DNA of 64,000 bases, from contig CALBDU010000014.1 in NCBI GenBank assembly GCA_937927335.1, positions 13,297-77,296 of the forward strand. The letters are read 5' to 3'. Positions 1 through 8,400 of this stretch are shown one piece after another. Source of the DNA: an uncultured Clostridium sp. Lineage in GTDB: Bacteria > Bacillota > Clostridia > Clostridiales > Clostridiaceae. Position 1 is the stretch's first letter. Each line of letters begins with the position of its first letter. The notes below the pieces were generated by a model, which worked only from the letters and a program-made list of their open reading frames with translations, searched no databases and was not told the DNA's origin. The position numbers and the translations under genes were made by a program.

Positions 1-1823
1 ATTGAGGCACTGCTCTTTTTAACTGAAGAATACATTAATTTTACTTCCGGATATTTTTTAATTACTCCTTCAAGCTGCTTGGTTTTATCTGATGCAGCAT
101 CTAAAGTAAGCCCCGAGTCAAACTGAGCGCTTACTGTAAGCTGTCCTTTATCTGTGGCAGGTATTGCCGAAAATCCAAGGGTAGTAGCCAGCAGCAGACT
201 GCCAACAAACAATGCCGCAGATACACCAAGCACCAGCTTCCTTTTATTGAGGGCAACAATTACTAAATCTGAATACTTCTCCGCCACCAAATCAAACTTC
301 ACGTTAAACCAGTTAAAGAATCTGCCCACAAAGGTTTTTCCCACCTTTTTCCCTGGCTTAAGGAGCTTTGATGCCATCATTGGCACCAGCGTAAAGGACA
401 CTATCAAGGATACCGCCATACTGAATACCACTGTAAGGGCAAACTCAATGAAGTATTTACCTAGTATTCCTTCAACCATGGCCACTGGCAGGAAAACAGA
501 AATTACTGCAGAGGTTGTGGCTATAACCGCAAACCCTATTTCTGAAGCTGCATCCTTTGCTGCCTGCAATGGTGTTTTGCCCATATGCATATGTCGCACG
601 GTATTTTCAATAACAACTATGGCGTCATCTATCAAAAGCCCCACCGCCAGGGACAATGCCATGAGAGACATCGTATTCAGGGAAAAGTTCATAAGCTTAA
701 TGCATATGAAGGTGCTTATGATTGAAATTGGAAGGGATGTGGCACTTATAAGTGTGCTTTCCCATTCGTTTAAGAATAGAAACACCACAATTACTGCAAG
801 TATACAGCCTTCAACTATGGTTTTCATAACATCGTTAACACTGTCTTCTATGGAGGTTGAATTATCACTGACAATATCAGCATGGACACCTTCTGGCAGT
901 GATGTCTTAAGCTCCTCCAGGGTCTTTCTGACTTCCTTTGCCACAGTTACCGTATTGGCATCAGATTGCTTTACAATTTCTATACCTATGGCAGGGTTTC
1001 CCTTATAATAGGCTATGCTGCTTTTTTCTTCAAAGCCGTCCTCCACCTCTGCCACATCTGATAACCTGATCTCTGTATTATTCCTGGTGGCAACCAAAAT
1101 ATTCTCAAAATCCTTAATAGATTTAATCCTGCTGTCTGTGGTAATTGAAATTTCTTTTTCCCCATCTGTTACCATTCCAGTGGATCTATCCACATTATCA
1201 CTGCTGATGCTGTTTAATATTTCACCTGCAGTCAGGTTATACTGCTGCAGCTTGTTGTTATCAAGCTTAATATGAATTTCCCGGGTGTCCTTTCCTGAGA
1301 TATCCACAGATCCAATACCAGGTATTGCATAAAGCTTTCTTTTTATAGTGTTCTCGGTAATATCTGAAAGCTGCTGATTATCCTCCAGGCCATATACGGC
1401 AATTGACAGTATAGGAGCCGAGGACATATCGAATTTAGAAATTACCGGATCATATATATCAGTGGGGAGCTCACCCCTGATACCTGCAATCTTATCCCTC
1501 ACTGATTGAGCTGCCGCCTCACTGTCCATACCAAGATTAAAGGCCACAATAGTCTGGGAGGTACCCTGGCTTGCAGTGGAGCTTATTGTCTCAATACCGG
1601 ATATTTCACCCACTGCCTCCTCGATTTTCTTAGTAACCTTTGTTTCAACCTCATCGGGGGAAGCCCCAGGCTCCAGTACCACTACGGAAACATAAGGCAT
1701 GTCCGCATTGGGCATATCATTTAGAGCCAGCTTGCTCAAGGATACGAAGCCCAAAATGGTAATAGCTATCATAATAACTGTTATAAATACAGGTCGTTTT
1801 ATACTGATATCTGCTATCTTCAT
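1..1823 (-). CDS. RND-family efflux transporter (AcrB/HAE1 type), C-terminus cut by window edge
   Basis: Inner-membrane proton-driven multidrug or lipid efflux pump of the RND superfamily. Reading the minus strand from the ATG at 1823 gives about 607 uninterrupted codons to the window edge, roughly the first 60% of a usual 1,000-1,050 aa pump. The start MKIADISIKRPVF is the typical amphipathic N-terminus followed by TM1. A periplasmic porter region follows, then a run of TM helices from about residue 335 with the TM4 signature GLLIDDAIVVIEN, whose paired Asp residues carry protons. It starts 11 nt after the stop of the adaptor gene with a GAGGTGG ribosome site, so the two are one operon. The divergent two-component system is a plausible regulator. 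Substrate cannot be deduced. Confidence 0.93.
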   Translation of the reverse strand, partial: MKIADISIKRPVFITVIMIAITILGFVSLSKLALNDMPNADMPYVSVVVLEPGASPDEVETKVTKKIEEAVGEISGIETISSTASQGTSQTIVAFNLGMDSEAAAQSVRDKIAGIRGELPTDIYDPVISKFDMSSAPILSIAVYGLEDNQQLSDITENTIKRKLYAIPGIGSVDISGKDTREIHIKLDNNKLQQYNLTAGEILNSISSDNVDRSTGMVTDGEKEISITTDSRIKSIKDFENILVATRNNTEIRLSDVAEVEDGFEEKSSIAYYKGNPAIGIEIVKQSDANTVTVAKEVRKTLEELKTSLPEGVHADIVSDNSTSIEDSVNDVMKTIVEGCILAVIVVFLFLNEWESTLISATSLPISIISTFICIKLMNFSLNTMSLMALSLAVGLLIDDAIVVIENTVRHMHMGKTPLQAAKDAASEIGFAVIATTSAVISVFLPVAMVEGILGKYFIEFALTVVFSMAVSLIVSFTLVPMMASKLLKPGKKVGKTFVGRFFNWFNVKFDLVAEKYSDLVIVALNKRKLVLGVSAALFVGSLLLATTLGFSAIPATDKGQLTVSAQFDSGLTLDAASDKTKQLEGVIKKYPEVKLMYSSVKKSSAS

Positions 1824-1834
1824 TATGCCACCTC

Positions 1835-3016
1835 TTAGTTGGAAGCTGCTTCTACAGAATCACCATCCTGCAGTGAGCTTACATTGGAGCATATTATCTG
1901 ATCCCCATCCTTTATTCCCGAGGTAATTATTACACTATTTTCATCAATATCACCAATAGCAACCTTTTGTTTTTTTGCTGTTCCATTTTTATTTATAAAA
2001 ACTGAATAGTTATTTTCACTGCCGCTTAATGCTTTAATAGGCACAACCACCACCTGGGCCTTCTGGCCGTTTAGCACCTTTACCTTGGCATAGGTACCTG
2101 GCAATAATGCTTTGCTGCTGTTTTCAAACTTAATTTTGCAGGTAAAAATCCTTGCTGCGGCATCTGCAGTGGAATCCATATTCTGTACGGTTCCCTTTAA
2201 TGGCTCCTCACTGCCGTTAACAGTAATTTCAGCTTCCTGTCCAATTTTTATGCTGCTGATTTTATCCTGAGGCACTTGTATTACTGCATAGATACTGGAA
2301 ATATCATTGATCTTTGCAAGTACTGCACCAGGAGATGCCATTTGGCCAATATTCAAGCTTTTTTCGCTGACCACACCGCTGATTGGAGCTTTAATTACAG
2401 TATTGTTTAAGGAATCCTGGTAATTTGATATGGTTATGTTCTGCAGATTTAAATTGGCTTTAGCCGTTTCAACAGCCGAAAGCCCTGAGTTGTAATCAAC
2501 TCTGGCATTGTTCAAGGCTTTCTCCGCAGCCTCCAGTTCCACTTTTGCAATAACATTTCCGTCATAGAGAGCCTTTTGTCTGTTGTAATTATTCTGTGCA
2601 TCATCCAGATTAATTTTATATTTTTCCATAGACAACTGACTTGAATTTAACTGCTGCTGGGATATTTGAAGCTGTGCCTGCGCCGTTTTCAAGCTATTTC
2701 GCATATCCTGCCCGTCTAAAACTGCAATAGTATCTCCAGCATTTACATACTGTCCGTTCTCCACCGAAACTGACTGCACCTTTGCTGATACCTTGCTGGT
2801 AATAACAGCCAGCTTATATGGCTCCAGGGTAGACTTGTACATGTCACCGGCATTTTTCTCCTGAAACTTTACGCTCTGTACTTCTACAGATATTTTACTC
2901 ACTGTATTAGTGGGTTCATTGCTTTTTTGAAATAATTTCCCTCTGAAAATTCCAACGCAGCCAACCAGTATTATAATAATTGCAACATAAATGGCTGTTT
3001 TTTTTACTTTTGTCAT
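1835..3016 (-). CDS. RND efflux periplasmic adaptor (HlyD/MFP family)
   Basis: Membrane-fusion protein that couples an RND pump to the cell envelope. The ATG at 3016 is preceded by GGGGGAG at ideal spacing; an in-frame start 36 nt further upstream lacks this. The 393-residue product has an N-terminal membrane segment ending in LVGC, which would fit a lipobox. It then has a biotinyl-lipoyl half (ENGQYVNAGDTIAVLDG), a long alpha-helical hairpin rich in Gln/Asn/Ala, the second lipoyl half (TVIKAPISGVVSEKS) and a beta-barrel domain. First gene of the operon with the RND pump. Substrate unknown. Confidence 0.93.
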   Translation of the reverse strand: MTKVKKTAIYVAIIIILVGCVGIFRGKLFQKSNEPTNTVSKISVEVQSVKFQEKNAGDMYKSTLEPYKLAVITSKVSAKVQSVSVENGQYVNAGDTIAVLDGQDMRNSLKTAQAQLQISQQQLNSSQLSMEKYKINLDDAQNNYNRQKALYDGNVIAKVELEAAEKALNNARVDYNSGLSAVETAKANLNLQNITISNYQDSLNNTVIKAPISGVVSEKSLNIGQMASPGAVLAKINDISSIYAVIQVPQDKISSIKIGQEAEITVNGSEEPLKGTVQNMDSTADAAARIFTCKIKFENSSKALLPGTYAKVKVLNGQKAQVVVVPIKALSGSENNYSVFINKNGTAKKQKVAIGDIDENSVIITSGIKDGDQIICSNVSSLQDGDSVEAASN

Positions 3017-3190
3017 CTTTCTCCCCCTTTTATTTATAGATGCCATATCCATAAATAATTTTAAGTTTAAATCTTAATAAAATATAGTTACTTTAGTTAT
3101 TAAACATAATGTGACTTTAGTAATATACTACCACAAAAGAACAATGATATAATATAAAAAAAGAATTTGTTGAAACGAGAGTGTTGCCTG

Positions 3191-4327
3191 ATGCTTAGAC
3201 TAAGAAATGGTTATATGGCTTTTAAAACTCTAATATTGGCTGTAATAGTTGTAAATATTTATTATCAATTTACTGGACATACCCTTAAGGAAATCTTACT
3301 GCTTGTGTTTATTGCTTTTATTGCAGCCAACGAATTTATTAGGATTTTCAAGTTTAATAAACAAAATAAATATACATATATTTCACTGTTTCTTGGAATA
3401 TACTGCTCTGCCATACTGGAATATTTCGTAGGAAGCCTTTTAACCACTATTTTTATATATTTATTTATATTTGAAATTCTACAGCTAAAAAAAGATATAA
3501 TGAAGGTTTTTTTCACTGTAAATCTACTGCTTTTTATATTAGCCTATACGGTAAATTTTGCTCCTTCAAATTTGAAAATAAAACTCATGGCCTTCATCAC
3601 CACCAGTATACTTTACTCCGCTATAATCATCCGAAAGGAGAAAGAGGAGATAGTGCAGCTTAACGAAAGACTCACCTCAGCAAATTTGAAGCTTCAGGAA
3701 TATGCTCTTCAGATAGAGGAGGCAGCTATTTACAGGGAACGTACCAGAGTTGCCCAGGAGCTCCATGATTCCCTGGGACATTCACTGATGACCCTTGCCA
3801 TGCACCTTGAGTATGTGAGAAAAATCTGCAGCACAAAGCCTGAAAAGGTGGAGGAGATATTGGTGCAGTCTGAAAAAATAGCAAAGGCCAGCATAAATGA
3901 TCTCAGAAAGGCAGTTGATGTTTTGAAATCTGAGCCTGAAATTAACGATTTTAATTTATCGGTGAAGCACCTCATAAACAATTTTTATCTAATCAGTAAT
4001 ATTAAAATAAATTATAATTACAATGAATATATGGAAAGTTTAAATCCTGTTTTTAAGACTGCAATATATAAAACTATACAGGAAGCAGTAACCAACAGTA
4101 TGAAGCATGGCGGTGCCACTGAAATCAACATAAAAACTGCAGTAACAAAGGAAAATGTTCAACTGGTTATTACTGACAATGGCAAGGGCTGCGACCAAAT
4201 TGTCATGTCTAATGGATTAAAGGGTATTGAAAATAGGACAAGCCTTCTTGGTGGAACAACAAACTGCTTCAGTGAAAACCACCTGGGTTTTGCCATAACT
4301 ATATCTATTCCAATTCAAGCAAAGTGA
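3191..4327 (+). CDS. sensor histidine kinase, NarL-type (HisKA_3)
   Basis: Membrane sensor kinase of a two-component system. The first 150 or so residues form five or six hydrophobic helices with almost no extracytoplasmic loop, suggesting sensing in the membrane. A short coiled coil precedes the HisKA_3 dimerisation box with ELHDSLGHSL (phospho-accepting His about residue 192). The C-terminal HATPase has an N-box (EAVTNSMKHGG) and a G-box (TDNGKGCD). I chose the ATG at 3191; an in-frame TTG at 3167 is the alternative, and neither has a strong ribosome site. It is followed 9 nt later by its response regulator and diverges from the RND efflux operon, the likely target. LiaS/DesK-like architecture; signal unknown. 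Confidence 0.9.
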   Translation: MLRLRNGYMAFKTLILAVIVVNIYYQFTGHTLKEILLLVFIAFIAANEFIRIFKFNKQNKYTYISLFLGIYCSAILEYFVGSLLTTIFIYLFIFEILQLKKDIMKVFFTVNLLLFILAYTVNFAPSNLKIKLMAFITTSILYSAIIIRKEKEEIVQLNERLTSANLKLQEYALQIEEAAIYRERTRVAQELHDSLGHSLMTLAMHLEYVRKICSTKPEKVEEILVQSEKIAKASINDLRKAVDVLKSEPEINDFNLSVKHLINNFYLISNIKINYNYNEYMESLNPVFKTAIYKTIQEAVTNSMKHGGATEINIKTAVTKENVQLVITDNGKGCDQIVMSNGLKGIENRTSLLGGTTNCFSENHLGFAITISIPIQAK

Positions 4328-4336
4328 GGAAATTAT

Positions 4337-4999
4337 ATGATTAATGTTTTATTAGCTGATGACCAGGAAATAGTTAGAGAAGGAATAAAAATGATTTTAA
4401 GTCTGGATGATGACATTACTGTTATTCAGGAAGCGGAGAATGGTTTGCAGCTGCTGGAATTGCTAAAGGCAGGGCCGCTGCCCGACGTAATACTCATGGA
4501 TGTTAGGATGCCTATAATGGATGGAGTGGAAGCAACAAGGCTTATCAAGGAGAAGTATAAAAATGTTAAAATTATAATATTGACCACCTTCAACGAAAAT
4601 GAATACATATTTAAAGGAATAAAAAACGGGGCGGATGGCTATATACTTAAGGATGCCGGATCAGACTTCATAATAAAAGCCATAAAAACCGCCTATGGAG
4701 GAAACATGCTGCTGGCCCCTGAGGTGACTACTAAAATAGTACAGGCCTTTAACTTGATAACCTCGGATAATCATGAAACAAGCCATGTGAACGAATATAA
4801 GATTAAACTGGAACTTCTCACTCAAAGGGAGCTGGAGGTGGCAAGGCTTGTGGCACAGGGTATGTCCAACAAGGATATCTGCCACTTATTATATTTGTCA
4901 GAGGGCACTGTAAAAAATTATTTGACTAAAATATTTGATAAGCTGGAGCTCACCAGCCGAACAGAGCTGGCGCTTTTCATCAACCAGGCCGAGACATAA
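4337..4999 (+). CDS. response regulator, NarL/FixJ family
   Basis: DNA-binding partner of the upstream kinase. The receiver domain (residues 1-120) shows the acidic pair D8/D9, the phospho-acceptor D55 in VILMDVRMP and the conserved Lys in YILKDAG. A C-terminal LuxR-type helix-turn-helix (LTQRELEVARLVAQG ... SEGTVKNYLTKI) follows. The ATG follows GAGG and the gene is cotranscribed with the kinase. The end of the gene is followed at once by a 20-bp-armed palindrome (5010-5060) that could end transcription from both sides. Regulation of the divergent RND operon is inferred from position only. Confidence 0.93.
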   Translation: MINVLLADDQEIVREGIKMILSLDDDITVIQEAENGLQLLELLKAGPLPDVILMDVRMPIMDGVEATRLIKEKYKNVKIIILTTFNENEYIFKGIKNGADGYILKDAGSDFIIKAIKTAYGGNMLLAPEVTTKIVQAFNLITSDNHETSHVNEYKIKLELLTQRELEVARLVAQGMSNKDICHLLYLSEGTVKNYLTKIFDKLELTSRTELALFINQAET

Positions 5000-5009
5000 G
5001 ACGGGAACG

Positions 5010-5060
5010 CTTGGGGGTCTGACCCCATTCCATAATTTGGTATGGGGTCAGACCCCCAAG
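5010..5060. repeat. palindromic dispersed repeat, family A copy 1
   Basis: A near-perfect inverted repeat with arms CTTGGGGGTCTGACCCCAT and ATGGGGTCAGACCCCCAAG around a short AT-rich loop. Each arm is itself the small palindrome GGGGTCTGACCCC. Further copies are at 5774-5822 (both arms) and 32178-32210 (left arm only). It lies between convergent genes, contains the stop codon of the GNAT gene ending at 5048, and may act as a bidirectional terminator. It resembles REP-type elements mobilised by REP-associated tyrosine transposases; no such transposase gene is in the window. Confidence 0.85.
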
Positions 5061-5593
5061 CCGACCCCCAAGCCTTTCTCGTAAAGCCTGAACCAGTTCA
5101 AGCCATAGCTACCTAGTCCAAGGTCGACTGTACCTGCATATTGGAAGCCCCAGCTCTCATAAAGCCTTATGGCGGGCATATTTCCTTCAAAAACATCCAG
5201 CCGCAGTGACCTTATTCCCTCTCTCTCAGCTTTTGCCTTTGCAAAGTCAAGCAAGGCTGTTCCTACGCCCATCTTCATAAAATCCGGATGAACCACAAAG
5301 GTATATACTACCAAAACCTCTGAATAGTCCAAGTCAAAATTCCAGTTTCCTTGGCGGTAAGCCGGCTCCGGTACATGACTTAAAATAATTGATCCTGCTA
5401 TTTTCCCATTGCTTCTTGCTACAAAAAGAGTGCCGTTTTTTATTCCATCCACTGCATTCTGCCTTACCGGGTAAACACCTTTAATCCAGCCTGGATAATT
5501 TTTACCGTTGGCTAGATGGTCATTAAGATCATTATAAAGCTGTTCCAGCTCATCAATATCATCAGCAATTCCTGCCTCAAAAATCAAATTCAT
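5048..5593 (-). CDS. GNAT family N-acetyltransferase
   Basis: Acetyl-CoA-dependent N-acetyltransferase of unknown substrate. The fold is recognised from the acetyl-CoA loop region (VVHPDFMKMGVGTALLDFA, a variant of the R/Q-x-x-G-x-G/A motif) and the C-terminal LDVFEGNMPAIRLYESWGF. GGAGGTG precedes the ATG. The last residues GLGVGLGV and the stop codon are encoded by the flanking palindromic repeat, so the natural C-terminus was probably replaced or extended by repeat insertion. It is a paralogue of the GNAT at 43281-43811, which also ends inside a dispersed repeat. Confidence 0.88.
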   Translation of the reverse strand: MNLIFEAGIADDIDELEQLYNDLNDHLANGKNYPGWIKGVYPVRQNAVDGIKNGTLFVARSNGKIAGSIILSHVPEPAYRQGNWNFDLDYSEVLVVYTFVVHPDFMKMGVGTALLDFAKAKAEREGIRSLRLDVFEGNMPAIRLYESWGFQYAGTVDLGLGSYGLNWFRLYEKGLGVGLGV

Positions 5594-5664
5594 ACTGCAC
5601 CTCCACTCTTATTTATCTTTGATCCTGGATTTGTAATCTTCACCCCATGCCACATAAATTACCT

Positions 5665-6156
5665 TTACTTTTGTTTTACTGCCATAACAGCTCTTTGAAT
5701 AGCATTTTTCCAATCCATGTGATTTTCAAAAACAAAGCTGTAGGTTTCGCCGGCTTTTGTACTTATGACAACGGTGGGGGTCTGACCCCATTCCATATTA
5801 TGGTATGGGGTCAGACCCCCACTGCTGCGACCCCCACCACCTCGCCCCACACCAACTCGAATTTCTGTCAAAGGAATATAGATGTCCCCGGTTACCATGT
5901 TTCTCATGAAAATCATCTGAAAGGTTCTTGAGAAGCCTGTCTTAAAAAATACAAGCCGGTGATTTGTCAGCATGGCCGTTCCCTGCTGAAGCTTGCCGCC
6001 ATTCTTTATCCGTTTGCAGGGGCCCTGCCTGAGCACTGTTTCAGACCTGTATAAAGGAGAATTCACCTTTTGAAATTTACTGCCGGCTATAGTGCCGCAG
6101 CCTTTGCAGAACCTTGCACCTTCAGGCAGCTTTTCTCCGCATTTCAAACAGTTCAT
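5665..6156 (-). CDS. zinc-ribbon plus GRAM/PH-like domain protein with an in-frame repeat insertion
   Basis: Small soluble protein of unknown role. It begins with a double-CxxC zinc ribbon (CLKCGEKLPEGARFCKGCG, residues 3-21). This is followed by a PH/GRAM-like beta domain: GTAMLTNHRLVFFK is a typical GRAM strand pattern, then a C-terminal helix. Around residues 104-128 the coding sequence runs through a complete copy of palindromic repeat A, adding a Gly/Arg-rich stretch and GLTPYHNMEWGQTPT without breaking the frame. The insertion sits in a loop between predicted beta strands, so the fold may survive. Strong GGGAGG ribosome site. Membrane-lipid binding is only a possibility. Confidence 0.7.
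   Translation of the reverse strand: MNCLKCGEKLPEGARFCKGCGTIAGSKFQKVNSPLYRSETVLRQGPCKRIKNGGKLQQGTAMLTNHRLVFFKTGFSRTFQMIFMRNMVTGDIYIPLTEIRVGVGRGGGGRSSGGLTPYHNMEWGQTPTVVISTKAGETYSFVFENHMDWKNAIQRAVMAVKQK
5774..5822. repeat. palindromic dispersed repeat, family A copy 2, inside a gene
   Basis: The sequence from GGTGGGGGTCTGACCCC to its inverted partner GGGGTCAGACCCCCACTG matches the copy at 5010-5060, including the ATTCCATA spacer. It lies within the coding region 5665-6156 and is translated in frame. It is evidence that the element is mobile and that this copy was tolerated. Confidence 0.85.
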
Positions 6157-6162
6157 TATCCT

Positions 6163-6792
6163 TTACCTCCCTTTTTTGCAGCTGATAAACCAAAAATTTA
6201 TCGGTGGTTTATCGGCTGCATCTTTATGAGGCTCATCAATTTCAAAAAAATCCGTAAGGCCGAATTCTCCAAATTCCTTTTCTATTGAATTAGTATCATA
6301 AAAGAATATTCTTACACCCTTCATTGTCTCGAACCAATCTTCACCAAGCTTCGTTCCTTTTCCAAACATGGGAGCCTTCTTTGAAACTGCTGTAAAAATC
6401 ATGTGTCCACCTGGCTTAAGCTGGTTATAGCAGCTTCGGATAAAATTATTCCTCTCCTCCCGGTTCAGCAGATAAATCAGCCCATAGCAGAAGATACCAT
6501 CGTAAAGCTTATTGTCAAAGGGCATATCATTTACTGAGCCGTGGTAAATTTCAGTATTGATACCGTTTTGCCTTGCCAAATCAATGGCCGTGGCTGAAAT
6601 TTCTATACCCGTGACATTAAACCCATTATCGATAAAAACCTTGGCGTTTCTTCCGTAGCCAAAGCCGGGTATCAATATGTCCATCCCCTTGTTTTCCACA
6701 AAGAAATCCTTTGCAAGAATTGCGGAATCTGCGGGCTCAAAGCCCCACATGGTTTGTTTTTCTATAAAGCTTTCTTCCCAGAATTCTGTCAT
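6163..6792 (-). CDS. class I SAM-dependent methyltransferase
   Basis: Rossmann-fold methyltransferase of 209 residues. Motif I is LIPGFGYGRNAKVF (about residues 40-53). An acidic residue ends the next strand (VTGIEIS), and motif IV/post regions are visible as DGIFCYGLIYLL and LKPGGHMIFTAVS. The overall pattern resembles TehB/thiopurine-type small methyltransferases, but the substrate is not deducible. AAGGAG precedes the ATG. The stop lies 6 nt before the start of the zinc-ribbon gene, so the two are probably cotranscribed. Confidence 0.88.
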   Translation of the reverse strand: MTEFWEESFIEKQTMWGFEPADSAILAKDFFVENKGMDILIPGFGYGRNAKVFIDNGFNVTGIEISATAIDLARQNGINTEIYHGSVNDMPFDNKLYDGIFCYGLIYLLNREERNNFIRSCYNQLKPGGHMIFTAVSKKAPMFGKGTKLGEDWFETMKGVRIFFYDTNSIEKEFGEFGLTDFFEIDEPHKDAADKPPINFWFISCKKGR

Positions 6793-6966
6793 ATCTATTC
6801 TCCTTCCGGCTAAAGTATATTATAAAATTCAAATAAGCCAACTGCTGCTGCAACCGGCTTATTAGTTTTCTTCTACATTAATTGTAACACAACCAGCAGG
6901 AGAGATATAGACTTTTTATTCCGCTAATACACTATTGGAATAAAATCCTTGTTGATGGAATTTTAA

Positions 6967-6990
6967 AGGCAGATGAAAAATCATCTGCCT
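6967..6990 (-). terminator. terminator of the MerR/TipAS gene
   Basis: A perfect 10-bp stem AGGCAGATGA / TCATCTGCCT with a 4-nt loop lies just downstream of the stop at 7008, followed on the minus strand by a T-rich stretch. A second, weaker hairpin with arms AATAAGCC/GGCTTATT lies at 6832-6863. Confidence 0.75.
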
Positions 6991-7007
6991 CTAGCTTACT
7001 CCTGTGA

Positions 7008-8171
7008 CTAATTACTTTTTTCAACATAAGCCTTAAGAGCTTCTCCCATAAACTTGGAAGCACCCTTGCCGTATTTCTTATCCATGGCCTTTATAATAAC
7101 AGGTTCAGACAAGAATTGTTCAACCCGATAGCTCCAGTAGTTTTCTCCAACCTCCACCTTTAAGGCTTCATGCTGTTTTTGTGTTTCATTAACTATTTCA
7201 GAAACAATCTCCTGTATTTCCTTTGCTTGCGGTGCTTTGTTCAAGTCTGCCACAAGCTTTTTATACAGCGCCTCCAGCTTAGGCTCATAATCTCCCAGAT
7301 AAAATTTTAAAGCCTTTCCAATAAATAACGAGGCACCGCTGCCATATTTCTTATCAACTTCTTCTATCCAATCAGGAAATACCATATATAGTTGTACCAT
7401 TGTGTACCAATAATTATCTCCCAAATCAGTTTTAAAAACATCATAATCCTTTTTAGATGTATTGGTTATTTCACCTGCAATTTGCTGTATCTCCAATGAG
7501 GAGATATCTTTATTCAAATCTTCTGTAAGCTTTTTATAAAGCTCCTTTAATATAGGGTGTTTATCATTAAGAAAATCCTTTTTAAACTCATCAATTTGTT
7601 CCGCTTTATTTATTGCCACACTGCTATTTAAGTTTTTCTCCACAGCTTCAGCATATTTTTTTATACTTCCATATTCTTTTATGGCCATCTTCGCAAGCTT
7701 TTCTTCACCATTTTTAATCTTTTCAACCATTTCATCAAATTTGTCTACACTTCCAAACTGCCTGATTACCTTATCCTCATTTTCTTTCTTGAACTTTTCC
7801 AGTACATTATAATATTCACTCATGTCAAATTCTTTAAAACTCATAGTATTCGCTCCTTTTATGGTGTGGTTTATAAGCTCTATCAAACCGTTCAATCTAT
7901 CCCGCTTCATTATTATAAGCTTCTTCTGATTTCCAAGAGCCTGCATTTTATCAAAATTGGGGCTGTCCATGATTTTTTTAACTTCCTTAAGTGGAATATC
8001 AAGCTCCTTAAAAAACAGGATCTGCTGCAATATAGCAAGAGCCTCATCATCATAAAGCCTGTAGCCCGCCTCTGATAATTTGCTTGGCTTTAACAAACCG
8101 ATCTTATCATAGTGATGCAGCATACGCACACTTATCCCTGTGATTTCCGAAACTTGTTTTACTGTTTTCAT
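7008..8171 (-). CDS. MerR-family activator with two tandem TipAS-like ligand-binding domains
   Basis: Transcription factor that probably senses a drug or hydrophobic compound and activates by twisting a long-spacer promoter. The N-terminal MerR winged helix (MKTVKQVSEITGISVRMLHH) and coiled coil occupy residues 1-110. The rest contains two homologous copies of about 90 residues, each beginning LYKKL-DLN, with GDNYWYTMVQL / GENYWSYRVEQF and ending KYGSGASLFIG / KYGKGASKFMG. Known TipAL/Mta/SkgA-type proteins have one such domain and about 250 residues; this one has 387. GGAGG precedes the ATG. Its own promoter (8264-8294) has the 19-bp spacer expected for MerR autoregulation. Target genes other than itself are not obvious. 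Confidence 0.88.
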   Translation of the reverse strand: MKTVKQVSEITGISVRMLHHYDKIGLLKPSKLSEAGYRLYDDEALAILQQILFFKELDIPLKEVKKIMDSPNFDKMQALGNQKKLIIMKRDRLNGLIELINHTIKGANTMSFKEFDMSEYYNVLEKFKKENEDKVIRQFGSVDKFDEMVEKIKNGEEKLAKMAIKEYGSIKKYAEAVEKNLNSSVAINKAEQIDEFKKDFLNDKHPILKELYKKLTEDLNKDISSLEIQQIAGEITNTSKKDYDVFKTDLGDNYWYTMVQLYMVFPDWIEEVDKKYGSGASLFIGKALKFYLGDYEPKLEALYKKLVADLNKAPQAKEIQEIVSEIVNETQKQHEALKVEVGENYWSYRVEQFLSEPVIIKAMDKKYGKGASKFMGEALKAYVEKSN

Positions 8172-8263
8172 GGCTATACCTCCAAATATGATTTTGAGCT
8201 GTCAATACTGCCTGCTACTCTGCCGGCTAAGAGTTTTGGTCTATATTTTCAAACTCTGCCTTT

Positions 8264-8294
8264 ATATTACACTATGACACAATGTCAGGGTCAA
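8264..8294 (-). promoter_or_regulatory. MerR-type promoter and operator
   Basis: On the minus strand -35 TTGACC and -10 TAATAT are separated by exactly 19 nt instead of 17. The spacer contains the perfect dyad TGACA-TTG-TGTCA. Long spacers with an internal dyad are the hallmark of promoters bound by MerR-family activators. It reads into the MerR/TipAS gene about 90 nt downstream, so autoregulation is inferred. Confidence 0.8.
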
Positions 8295-8322
8295 TAGATA
8301 AAAAAATATTCTAAAAGAACGA

Positions 8323-8358
8323 GAGCACTAATGCATAATTAACATATGCTTAGTGCTC
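8323..8358 (-). terminator. terminator of hcp
   Basis: Stem formed by GAGCACTAATGCAT and ATGCTTAGTGCTC downstream of the hcp stop, followed on the minus strand by a run rich in T. It insulates hcp from the MerR gene promoter. Confidence 0.75.
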
Positions 8359-8400
8359 TTGTTATATATTTACAGTTTAATTTTAGGGGCCTTTAAATTT

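Noticed and set aside
154..1275. Long plus-strand frames at the left edge
   Set aside because: They are antisense to the RND transporter, whose motifs are unambiguous on the minus strand.
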